Shown one piece after another: positions 17,192 through 24,490 of a stretch of DNA of 35,711 nucleotides. Numbering within the stretch: the stretch's first letter is position 1; each line of letters opens with the position of its first letter. The notes under the pieces are model-generated. The model worked only from the letters and a program-made list of their open reading frames with translations, was not told the DNA's origin and made no database searches. Made by a program: the position numbers and the translations under genes. The DNA is taken from positions 1-35,711 of the forward strand of contig NZ_CP091922.1 in NCBI RefSeq assembly GCF_022063185.1. The letters are read 5' to 3'. This DNA comes from Nostoc sp. UHCC 0870 (lineage in GTDB: Bacteria; Cyanobacteriota; Cyanobacteriia; Cyanobacteriales; Nostocaceae).

Positions 17192-17533
17192 ATGAAAATT
17201 CCTCCTGATGCTATTATTGCTGACGAAAAAATCACCCGCTACTTATTAGTACCGAGAGAACAAGATGATAAATCAAAGTTTCTCGCCCAAGCTGGATTTA
17301 CACAAGACAACCCAGAACTATTGAAAGCAGCAATTCGGCAACTGGCAGATTCAACAGAAGCAATACAAGATAGAGATAATGAATATGGGGTGTTCTATCG
17401 CGTCACTGGTGAATTAATCGGCTTAAAGGGGCGAAACCTAGCAGTGATTACAGTTTGGCTGCAAAGGGCTGTTGACGGCAAGTTTCAGTTGATCACCCTC
17501 AAACCTAACAAGGAGTCTGCAAATGAATTTTGA
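17192..17533 (+). CDS. DUF6883-like protein
   Basis: The 113-aa product starts MKIPPDAIIADEKITRYLLV and contains DDKSKFLAQAGF, EYGVFYRVTGELIG and AVITVWLQRAVDG followed by FQLITLKP, the pattern of the DUF6883 family. A longer TTG-initiated form from 17150 adds nothing conserved, so the ATG is used; the ribosome binding site is weak. It overlaps the DUF4926 gene by 11 bp. This pair recurs in cyanobacteria and has been considered toxin-antitoxin-like from its arrangement; no activity can be deduced here. It is divergent from parA. Confidence 0.8.
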   Translation: MKIPPDAIIADEKITRYLLVPREQDDKSKFLAQAGFTQDNPELLKAAIRQLADSTEAIQDRDNEYGVFYRVTGELIGLKGRNLAVITVWLQRAVDGKFQLITLKPNKESANEF

Positions 17534-17768
17534 ACTATACCAGCGTGTCGCTTTAAATCGGGACTTGGATGAATATCAATTAAAAAAAGGTGATGTAGCA
17601 ACCTTAATTGATTTTGTCCCTCATCCCAGCAATGGCGAACAAGGATGTGTTCTAGAAGTATTCAATGCAACTGGTGAATCAATCGCTGTTGTCATTGTTC
17701 CCATAACTGATATTAAACCACTGCGAAATCACGAAATTTTGAGCGTTCGCTCTTTGGTGGAAATTTAG
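17523..17768 (+). CDS. DUF4926 protein
   Basis: The 81-aa product reads FELYQRVALNRDLDEYQLKK, then GDVATLIDFVPHP, GCVLEVFNATGES and PITDIKPLRNHEILSVR, the pattern of DUF4926, a small beta-rich domain. AAGGAG about 6 nt before the ATG gives a strong ribosome binding site inside the end of the DUF6883 gene, so the two are coupled. The likely role is as partner, perhaps antidote, of the upstream protein; this is inferred only from the steady pairing of the two families. Confidence 0.85.
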   Translation: MNFELYQRVALNRDLDEYQLKKGDVATLIDFVPHPSNGEQGCVLEVFNATGESIAVVIVPITDIKPLRNHEILSVRSLVEI

Positions 17769-18137
17769 GTCGCCCAGTGGCTACCCAGATAGATGTTATG
17801 TGTGCGCGGTCATCTGAGAATGACTGCTGTACAAGCCTACAGCATTAAGAAACTCTAAACTCTAGTAGTTCATTTCTTACTAAGAGTTGTCACAGCCTTT
17901 AATATAATCAAGGTTTCTGGAGAGCCTGTGCTGCATAGCCTAATTGCACAGTCGCACCTTGGAAGATATTTTTCAAGCCTAACTGCTTAATCATCTTGCT
18001 TATTCTTGGCTATGAGAATAAAAATTTTTTACTAATCTTAGAATTAAGAACATTAGTTAAAAATAATTAACAATTTTTGGGAATCATATAAAAAACTGGA
18101 TGTACCTGTTTTTATATGGTTTATCCATTGGAGATAT
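17769..18137. other. Intergenic region, possible gene remnant
   Basis: No full gene is supported. A minus-strand frame at 17908-17994 encodes 28 aa (MIKQLGLKNIFQGATVQLGY and a short tail) that looks protein-like and may be the end of a lost gene. The part before 18138 is A+T rich and likely holds the promoter of the next gene. Confidence 0.4.
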
Positions 18138-18404
18138 ATGGGAAAAATACGTGAGCGTAGAACTTGGCATTTGACTCCTAATGGGTGGGAAGCGGGTTCT
18201 TTGCATGAGGATATTGGGATTTCTATACAAATAAAACCGCCTGCGAATAGAGTGCTTACCCAAACTTGTTTAAAAGTTACGTATGAATATCATCGAGACG
18301 GATGCCCTTACTATGAGGTAAGTCAACCCGAATTTCAAATACAAGACAAAGAACTTATCCAGAAATTAATAGCTAAATATGGTGATTGTCCAGAAGAAAT
18401 CTAA
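18138..18404 (+). CDS. Hypothetical protein, 88 aa
   Basis: GGAG lies 5 nt before the ATG, which supports translation. The product is a small soluble protein with no signal peptide or membrane segment; it contains RRTWHLTPNGWEAGS and YEYHRDGCPYYEVSQPEF. The first half looks beta-rich and the C-terminus helical (KELIQKLIAKYGDCPEEI). I recognise no family. It stands alone with no close neighbour on the same strand. Confidence 0.6.
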   Translation: MGKIRERRTWHLTPNGWEAGSLHEDIGISIQIKPPANRVLTQTCLKVTYEYHRDGCPYYEVSQPEFQIQDKELIQKLIAKYGDCPEEI

Positions 18405-18579
18405 ACCTCAAAGGGTGTATGGTGGCATAAAAATGATTATCCATATGTAACACTAAAGAACTGACTCTAATCTTGCAGAAAAGATTTTAGCTATCGGCAT
18501 ATCTGCAAGAGGTCTATTTTCTTGCGTTTTACGCATCTATCATATTATCTACTCTATATCTAGTGTTTTGGGAAATGAT

Positions 18580-18816
18580 ATGAATAAACCTCGTACAAAA
18601 GGTTCTAAAAATGGGAAGTGTAATATCTGTGGTAAGGATGGAAAACTAACTGATGATCATGTACCACCAAAAGGAAGTCTTAATCCTAGTAAAGTGAAAA
18701 TTATGACATTGGTTGGGTCTATAGATAAACTTCATGAAAAAAGTATAGATTCAAAAATTACCAGAACTTCACAAAATGGATTAAAATTTCTCAGCTTATG
18801 CTCCTATTTTCTATAG
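18580..18816 (+). pseudogene. Truncated HNH-type protein
   Basis: The frame from the ATG at 18580 encodes 78 aa with CNICGKDGKLTDDHVPPKG, the N-terminal zinc-ribbon and DDH motif of an HNH-like nuclease family. In relatives this is followed by a QNG-K-R-LCS-CNN block; here it reads QNGLKFLSLCSYFL and stops, so the second cysteine pair and the rest of the protein are missing. A TTG four codons upstream is possible but not preferred. The protein is likely non-functional. The lost part may have been removed by recombination in this accessory stretch. Confidence 0.65.
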
Positions 18817-18968
18817 TTGGCTATATCTATGCCAGTTACTCCGCTTTTCAGGTTTGGGTTTGTGCTTTCTTTCGACAAAACCCCCGGTACTTAGTAGTGG
18901 TTTACAGTGTGTCCTAATTTGCAAATATCTCGGTGGCTATCCAAGTAAGCCTGAAAATAAACTAACTC

Positions 18969-19469
18969 CTATTTATATTTTGGACAAATTTGTTGAATTA
19001 ATCTGTCAGTAGTCTTAAAAAAATTAACGTCTAGACGGTCTACAACCTGATTTGCACCATCAACACCATAAAGTTGAATAATCATATCAGTAAGTTTTTT
19101 AATTGCACTATTTTTTGACTCATTACGGCTTCTACCGCCAGCCTCTCTCCAATCACAATATTGTTCAGCATATATATAAGCAAAACCACCCAACTTTTCT
19201 TGTGTTATTTGAACAGAAGGTTTTTTCTGAGTTTGAAATTGCGATATAGGAGAGGGAGCAATAGTAGATTGTTTATTAATTGAAGATACTCCGCACATTC
19301 CATTTAAATTAATTACATTTCCTTGAGAGTCTTCCATAAAACAGTAGGGAGTATCTTCCGCTACGGCTCTTTGTGACATGGGAGATAAAATAGTAGCAAT
19401 AGATATTAATGAAATAATTAACCTATAACTACCGATACGAATACATGAACGAAAATATTTGGTAAGCAT
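18969..19469 (-). CDS. Hypothetical exported protein, 166 aa
   Basis: An AGGAG 4 nt before the ATG marks the start. The N-terminus has basic residues, a hydrophobic core (LIISLISIATILS) and a likely cleavage after AVA near residue 37. The mature protein contains four or five cysteines (including YCFMED, NGMCGV, QYCDWREAGG and QQICPKYK) that could pair in disulfides, and a Pro/Gln/Ser-rich linker. The C-terminal half is helical (AIKKLTDMIIQLYGVDGANQ). Family unknown. It is an isolated gene pointing toward the truncated HNH gene. Confidence 0.7.
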   Translation of the reverse strand: MLTKYFRSCIRIGSYRLIISLISIATILSPMSQRAVAEDTPYCFMEDSQGNVINLNGMCGVSSINKQSTIAPSPISQFQTQKKPSVQITQEKLGGFAYIYAEQYCDWREAGGRSRNESKNSAIKKLTDMIIQLYGVDGANQVVDRLDVNFFKTTDRLIQQICPKYK

Positions 19470-19910
19470 AATGCTCCTAATTTTAGCTTTTTATATTTTT
19501 AAATTCGCCAAATACCGACAGAGGTTAATGAGAGGAAAAAATATTCACTAGAGACTTTTACCAACCTCTAGCGTGTACACTACCCTTTACCAGATACTTT
19601 TTTAAATCATGTCTTTTAGCAATTGTTAACAACCTCAGTATTTTTGTCTAATTTTATACTAATATTTCGTAAAGCTCACTTGATGCAGTTTGCTGTAATA
19701 TCGCCAAATATCGACATTTGATACATAAAATGTGGAATAGCTTATCTCGGCGGATACCCAAGCCCCGTATCGGGACTAAATCACCGAATGTTGAGCTTCA
19801 AGAAACGCTTTGTGCTTCTGTTCTGGGGTTACAGAACATCTTGCCCGAATTGCTATATAAATTTTGTACTTTGATTTAGTAGCTATAAGTTTTCAAGGAG
19901 TGATGTAGCA
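19470..19910. other. Intergenic region with possible remnants
   Basis: No intact gene. On the minus strand 19832-19776 reads VTPEQKHKAFLEAQHSVI and a stop, similar at its start to the last residues of the tyrosine recombinase at 20440 (VTPEQKRKAVSVIGF). On the plus strand 19743-19762 repeats 17 of 20 bases of 18926-18945. AAGGAG near 19895 is the ribosome binding site of the SLATT gene. Confidence 0.35.
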
Positions 19911-20417
19911 GTGAGAACAGATGGAGAAAGCCATAAATTTTCTAGAGAAAAAGCGATTACTTATTGTAAAGAATTAATCGAGTATTACAAAAGTTGCAGG
20001 AAAAGGTTTCGTGATGCTTGGTATGGCTCACAGGCTGCTACTGTAATTTTGTCAGCTGCAACTCCTATTCTTATATTAGGAGGTGCGCCACCAGTAGTAC
20101 AAGCAATTCCTCCTACATTGGCTTCTATTAGTGGTGGTCTAGCGGTATTCCGGTGGCAGGAAAATTGGATAATTAGTAAGTCCACTCAAGAAGCTCTTGA
20201 AGCTGAGTTAATAGCTTTTGAGATTGGTGTTACAGAATCTTATCGAGTGACTGAGGACAAAGCAGTTGATAATTTTATAACTCGAATAAACACATTACAC
20301 TTGGATCAAGTGAAAGAGTGGAGTGCTGTTCTTATGAGAAATAAACTACTTCCTAAAAATAGTGATAATGATCTAGAAAATTCTACTGTGACTCAAGAAT
20401 TTAAAGACAAATTCTAA
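19911..20417 (+). CDS. SLATT/DUF4231-type two-TM membrane protein
   Basis: The GTG start at 19911 follows AAGGAG at a slightly long spacing. The 168-aa product has a helical start (YCKELIEYYKSCRKRFRDAW), two membrane segments (about residues 43-60 and 64-82, with ATPILILGGAPP between them), then FRWQENWIISKSTQEALEAE and a helical tail. This is the layout of DUF4231 proteins of the SLATT superfamily, predicted from comparative genomics to be two-TM effectors that may form pores in nucleotide-signal defence systems. No CD-NTase or SLOG gene is adjacent, so it is an orphan or belongs to a stand-alone family. Its gene converges with the recombinase gene. Confidence 0.75.
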   Translation: MRTDGESHKFSREKAITYCKELIEYYKSCRKRFRDAWYGSQAATVILSAATPILILGGAPPVVQAIPPTLASISGGLAVFRWQENWIISKSTQEALEAELIAFEIGVTESYRVTEDKAVDNFITRINTLHLDQVKEWSAVLMRNKLLPKNSDNDLENSTVTQEFKDKF

Positions 20418-20439
20418 ATGACTCTTGAGCAAACCAACA

Positions 20440-20991
20440 CTAAAAACCAATCACCGAAACCGCCTTCCGTTTCTGCTCTGGCGTAACCTCCAGATAACGC
20501 TGCAAAGTCCCTAGGTCACTGTGACCAGAGATTTCCTGAATAGTTCTCAAAGGTATCCCCGCGCTCGACATCTGCGTGAGGGCAGTTCGCCTAAACGAGT
20601 GGGTGCTGACTCCTTCTACCCCAATCCGCTTGCAGGCATCGCGCAAAATCTTGTCTGCCATGAATCGGGTCAGACGTTCAGTTACACCGCGCATACCTGG
20701 GAATATTGCCCCAGGATGGGGTTGATATTCGTCAAGAATTGCTGCAAGCCCTGGTGGGATGTCCACAATCCGGGTTTTATGCTTACCTTTGGTGGTAGAC
20801 TTGCGGAAAGTGATAGCACCAGATTTAATATCAGTCGTCTGTAGTGCTAGAGCTTCTGAGACGCGACAACCAGTAAATAGGCAGATGCCAAACAGAGCGC
20901 GATCGCGTGGGGTCAATAACCCCTCGGTGAACAATCGCCTCAATTCCTCTTGGCTTAATATCTTGCCTTGCCCGTTGCCGTCTACTTTCAT
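20440..20991 (-). CDS. Short tyrosine recombinase (catalytic domain only)
   Basis: The 183-aa product has every active-site residue of the tyrosine recombinase family: Arg43 in GCRVSEAL, Lys68 in the beta-hairpin TTKGKHKTR, His131 and Arg134 in THSFRRT, His157 in SGHSDLGT and Tyr166 in QRYLEV. It lacks the N-terminal core-binding domain of XerC/XerD or phage integrases, like some plasmid resolvase-type enzymes of cyanobacteria. The likely role is dimer resolution or site-specific integration. A perfect 9-bp inverted repeat with an 8-bp spacer lies 20 bp upstream of its start. A HIP1 octamer occurs at 20899. Confidence 0.9.
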   Translation of the reverse strand: MKVDGNGQGKILSQEELRRLFTEGLLTPRDRALFGICLFTGCRVSEALALQTTDIKSGAITFRKSTTKGKHKTRIVDIPPGLAAILDEYQPHPGAIFPGMRGVTERLTRFMADKILRDACKRIGVEGVSTHSFRRTALTQMSSAGIPLRTIQEISGHSDLGTLQRYLEVTPEQKRKAVSVIGF

Positions 20992-21010
20992 TTTTGTCTT
21001 CTCTCTGGAA

Positions 21011-21036
21011 TTACACGTTTGGTTGATAACGTGTAA
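21011..21036. promoter_or_regulatory. Inverted repeat next to recombinase gene: candidate crossover site or operator
   Basis: TTACACGTT and AACGTGTAA are perfect reverse complements separated by 8 bases (TGGTTGAT). Tyrosine recombinase core sites have just this form: two inverted binding arms around a 6-8 base crossover. It lies immediately upstream of the recombinase start, so an operator function is also possible. Confidence 0.55.
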
Positions 21037-21497
21037 CTAGTGACCAAAAGTATTGTATCTTCGTTGGGGACACGAAAGCGACAACGAGCGATCAAATTCA
21101 ACTTATCAATGAAAACCGCTACAACCCTCATTCTCTCGTTGGCTGATTAAACCTGCTTATGATTGCATCAAGATGAACATTTACAGGTATAATCCTCATC
21201 TGTCTATACCGCCGTGTAGATAAGGGGTTGGATTGAAATCAAGTAAGCCCTGGCGATTGATATCAATTTTGTTATCAAGCATCAAATTATTCCCGCCGCG
21301 AAACTGTCCTGAAATGGGACAGAAAAAACTGTGATCCACAGCCTACAACGTTTTGGCTCATGTTTATCAGGCTGAGGTGCGATTGGGTCTTGTGCAGTAC
21401 CCACGGGGGTACAATCGTGCTTATTTATTCACTTCATAGGCAGCAAGCAGGTTTTATATGGGAATGATTGCTGGAAGTGAAGGGGTCATCTCTACCC
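21037..21497. other. Intergenic region rich in hairpins
   Basis: No coding frame is supported. It contains CTGTCC/GGACAG (21304-21322) and a nested structure: CGATTG at 21380 pairs with CAATCG at 21412-21417, enclosing GTACCC-ACGG-GGGTAC at 21397-21412. A further AGGGGT/ACCCCT pair lies at 21481-21499. The region between the recombinase and the second partition locus could hold a resolution site, a small RNA or a centromere. Confidence 0.45.
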
Positions 21498-21523
21498 CTA
21501 CCTGAGCGATTTTACTCAGGTAG
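21498..21523. terminator. Hairpin terminator after the second partition locus
   Basis: CTACCTGAG pairs perfectly with CTCAGGTAG across an 8-base loop, about 20 bp beyond the stop of the minus-strand gene at 21543. On the plus strand it is followed by GAGATTTTAG; no long U run follows on the minus strand, so termination there would be weak or helped by the second hairpin. Confidence 0.5.
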
Positions 21524-21542
21524 AGATTTTAGCTACTTTTAT

Positions 21543-22244
21543 TTAACTTGCTAATAATAAAGTAATTAACTCTTGTTTCTTTTTCTTGTTGTAACCTGGA
21601 ATCCCTTTACGTTTAGCCATATCTTTGAGTTGTGTGATTGTAAGCCCTTTTAATGAGCTATCACTATCTGTAACAACTTCTGCTGTATCCCCTTCTGGTA
21701 TAGATTCAGGAGTGAGGTAAAAAACCTCTTTGAGTGCATCCAGTTTTTTACCTTTGGTTATACCGCATTTCATCTTTATAATAGGATCTAAGTTTGTCCA
21801 GTTTTGACGCGGTGCTTCTTCAATACGATTGGTAGCACTCGCCAGGTTTACACCTTTTAACGCACTATTAGGTTTTTCAATAAGGTATTGTAAAGCGGAT
21901 TGAATTTCATCTCTAGTGGCAGTCGAAAGGTTAATTTTAGGTATTGATTCCCCAGCAAGAATTTTAGTTAAATTAAATGTTCGTTCACTAGCATCTGTGA
22001 CAATACACCACACCCTTTGTAATTGCGCTTCTTTAGCAATTGCATAAACAAATGAATTGCCGATAACTTTATATTTATCTTCCTCAATTTCTGCCACAAC
22101 CACTGGGATAGAATTACGTCCCCCTGCTTCAATTAGTAATTTTGCAGATGCTTTAATGAGAAATTCTGGTGCATCAGTTCTCTCATCTAGGCTGATTTTA
22201 TCCATAGAAATGTGCATCAAATTTCCAACGTTGCTTACGCTCAT
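21543..22244 (-). CDS. ParB-like partner protein with C-terminal Rho-N/SAP-like domain
   Basis: The 233-aa product follows the nuclease-ParA fusion gene after 12 bp, with AAGGA as ribosome binding site at the upstream stop. Residues about 40-90 (GRNSIPVVVAEIEEDKYKVI, then GNSFVYAIAKEA) resemble the ParB/Srx-type fold that in ParB carries GERRYRA; here that arginine box is replaced by GNSFVYA, so CTP binding may be lost. The last 35 residues (LTITQLKDMAKRKGIPGYNK, then KKQELITLL) match Rho N-terminal/SAP-like DNA-binding helices. The arrangement points to a centromere-binding partner for the ParA-type protein upstream. A related but separate protein from the first parB. Confidence 0.7.
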   Translation of the reverse strand: MSVSNVGNLMHISMDKISLDERTDAPEFLIKASAKLLIEAGGRNSIPVVVAEIEEDKYKVIGNSFVYAIAKEAQLQRVWCIVTDASERTFNLTKILAGESIPKINLSTATRDEIQSALQYLIEKPNSALKGVNLASATNRIEEAPRQNWTNLDPIIKMKCGITKGKKLDALKEVFYLTPESIPEGDTAEVVTDSDSSLKGLTITQLKDMAKRKGIPGYNKKKKQELITLLLAS

Positions 22245-22256
22245 AGATAGAAATCC

Positions 22257-23606
22257 TTACTGTAAAAAATATTCTTTTACTAATGCCAGATAATGCTCAC
22301 AGGCTGTTTTATTCTTATAAACAGCAGGTACACGATTAAAAGTAGCACCCGCTATATGGGCATAGCTGGGTATGTAGAAAATGTGATGGTCTTTCCTCGC
22401 TGAAGTATCTTTAGGAAAAAAGTATGGTGTCATATCAATAGGATTAGCTCTATTTTTTTGTGCTTGATTTATGATTTTTTCTATCGCTTCATCTGCTGTA
22501 CGTTTACCTGGAACAGTAATATGTTCACCATTGAAAAATATGGGTAGTGGTATTGGACACCCATCTTGTCTCTCTTTCTGAATTTCGGGAATAAAACTCT
22601 CAATCACAATTGCAGCATTTTCTAGTGAGAATATGCTGTTATGCTTAGTTGGAATTAAAACTACATCTGCTGCATAAAGCGCACTTTGGCTAAAGATTCT
22701 CCAGTTAGGCGGAGAGTCAATTAAAATGTAGTCATATTGAGATTTTAATGGTTCTAAAACTTGTTTTAATCTGCCGTGATTTATATATTGACGAAGTTCA
22801 TGCTCTGGTATATGTTGAATTTTTTTATCACTGTTAATGACATCAAACTGCCATACAATACCTGCCTTGGGGGAAACTCTAAATGCTTTGATTAAATCCT
22901 TTGGTACTTGTTGGATACTGTCATTTACTAACCAAGAGTATAAGGTATCTTCATGAGGTTTTTGACCGAGGGAGTTAGTCAAATCTTGTTGATTATGGTC
23001 AAAATCAACAATCAGTGTTCTTTTTCCTAAAATTGCCAACATAGCAGCTAAATTCAGCGTAGTTGTAGTTTTACCCACACCCCCCTTATTGTTATAGATG
23101 GCCACTGTAAGCGTTTTTGGTGGATTGTCTATTTTCTGCTTAATTGCCAAGATTACTTTATCTATATTGTCTACTGTAATTTCTAAACAAGGAGTTGCAG
23201 GGTAAATAACCTTGCCGTGTTTTCTAAATAATTGGATATAGTTACCATTAGCTATGATTCCCCATTGAGCAGTTTGGCAATTTAGAGCAAGTAAATAACG
23301 TTTGAGTTGATTAACTGTTGACTTATATTGTGCAGATTTAGGATGTAAGTTTATATTTCTGCCTTTAACCTCCACCAATAAATAAGGGTTTAACTTCGTC
23401 TGAATGAAGATGTCACTACCAGAATTCTTACGAGCCGCATAATCGACGGCATCCCCACCAGTACCCGTACCATAACCTGGAACAATCTCAGTTACTTCAA
23501 AACCGAGTATTTTTAGAAGTTCTGTAATAAAGACAGAACAGACTATCGGCTCTGCTGCTTCATCGGGAAGACTTGCTAGAGCTTCTTTAATTTTGGAAAA
23601 TTCCAT
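22257..23606 (-). CDS. PD-(D/E)XK nuclease-like domain fused to a ParA ATPase
   Basis: Residues about 1-150 of this 449-aa protein resemble the N-terminal domain of type I restriction R subunits: AAEPIVCSVFITELLKILGF, then GGDAVDYAARKNSG and the YLLVEVKGRN strand, giving an acidic residue followed by E-x-K as in PD-(D/E)XK nucleases, and a QLKRYLLALNCQTAQWGIIA continuation. From about 165 a canonical ParA ATPase follows: NNKGGVGKTTTTLNLA, LIVDFDHNQQDLT and ILIDSPPNWR. ParA moves plasmid DNA through its partner; the nuclease-like part is unusual there. ATG 23606 is used; an upstream TTG at 23630 is possible. The next gene lies 12 bp downstream, so this is a second par-like operon. Confidence 0.85.
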   Translation of the reverse strand: MEFSKIKEALASLPDEAAEPIVCSVFITELLKILGFEVTEIVPGYGTGTGGDAVDYAARKNSGSDIFIQTKLNPYLLVEVKGRNINLHPKSAQYKSTVNQLKRYLLALNCQTAQWGIIANGNYIQLFRKHGKVIYPATPCLEITVDNIDKVILAIKQKIDNPPKTLTVAIYNNKGGVGKTTTTLNLAAMLAILGKRTLIVDFDHNQQDLTNSLGQKPHEDTLYSWLVNDSIQQVPKDLIKAFRVSPKAGIVWQFDVINSDKKIQHIPEHELRQYINHGRLKQVLEPLKSQYDYILIDSPPNWRIFSQSALYAADVVLIPTKHNSIFSLENAAIVIESFIPEIQKERQDGCPIPLPIFFNGEHITVPGKRTADEAIEKIINQAQKNRANPIDMTPYFFPKDTSARKDHHIFYIPSYAHIAGATFNRVPAVYKNKTACEHYLALVKEYFLQ

Positions 23607-23799
23607 AAAATTTAATGTGTATATGCACAATTAAAGCCGCTATCTATACTTAGTGTATTTAGTAACTTGATATTTGCCCTCCTTATATGTAGCGATATAA
23701 GCTTTGATAAAGCGCACATCATTTAAATTGAGGAATTGCAGGCTTTTACTGAAGCGGTTTTATCCTTAAATTTGGTAATCTTTTGATAATATTTTTGTA

Positions 23800-24265
23800 C
23801 TATAAAAAGATTAGTATCTTGTACCTGATTTGTAAGTAACTTTCAAATTTGATAGCCTCGGCACGGTTTTTGACGTGCCACTTGCCATACAAAACACTGA
23901 TATGACTTTTAACTGTACTCACAGAAATAAACATTTTACTGGCGATATCTTCATAACTTAAACCATCAGCTAATAATCGCAGAACTTGTATTTGACTATC
24001 AGTAGGCGGGTCGTTAAATTTCTTGCCTTTAGCTCCGGTTTTATTATATTTATTTTGATAGTGACTTTCTAACAATCGTTTAGTCAATTTGGGGTCTAGC
24101 AAACATTCATTAAGGTAGGCTCTCTTGATGGCTAATTCAACTAACTCAATATCAGTAGTCTTGAGCATATAGGAATCAGCCCCATAACTGAAAGCTATGT
24201 TCAATAGCAGTCTTGATACCTAAAAGGGTAAATGGCTCTTGTTCAAGAATTACAATTTTCAGCAT
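23800..24265 (-). pseudogene. LuxR/NarL-type response regulator with deleted receiver core
   Basis: From the ATG at 24265 the frame reads MLKIVILEQEPFTLLGIKTA, then IEHS, the first strand and helix of a receiver domain, then runs into a TGA near 24178. In another frame the text resumes at the last part of a receiver (FSYGADSYMLKT, with the conserved Lys) followed by a linker and a complete GerE/LuxR helix-turn-helix (DSQIQVLRLLADGLSYEDIA, then VSTVKSHISVLYGKW). About 70 codons, including the phosphorylated Asp, are missing, so signal input is lost. A shortened protein from a TTG at 24204 could still bind DNA. The neighbouring repeat array may once have been its target. Confidence 0.8.
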
Positions 24266-24319
24266 GATTGTGTTAATCCTCTAATAATAAATGTCTATTT
24301 ATTGGGGGATTTATTATTG

Positions 24320-24473
24320 GTGTCTAGCGGACACGTATTAGACACTTGGTGTCTGGGGTAGTGTCTGCTGGTGTCTATGTGGTGTCTAGGCTGTACAAGG
24401 GTTTCAAGCTTCGGTGTCTGTGGTGTCTAGTGAGGAGTGTCCGCAAAAAAAGGGTGGTTTTGGGGGCAGACAC
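24320..24473. repeat. Array of GTGTCT repeats (iteron-like)
   Basis: Within 154 bp GTGTCT occurs seven times in direct orientation (starts at 24320, 24349, 24361, 24371, 24382, 24414, 24423), once as GTGTCC (24437) and twice inverted as AGACAC (24340, 24468). Several copies extend to GGTGTCTAG or GGTGTCTGG. The three central copies are 10-11 bp apart, one helical turn. It lies between the 597-aa ATPase gene and the broken response regulator. Candidate centromere, replication iteron or operator array. Confidence 0.75.
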
Positions 24474-24490
24474 GCCTACACTAATCGCAG

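Noticed and set aside
21217..21240. A GGATTGAAATC-like end that recalls cyanobacterial CRISPR repeats
   Set aside because: Only one copy exists, without spacers or cas genes.
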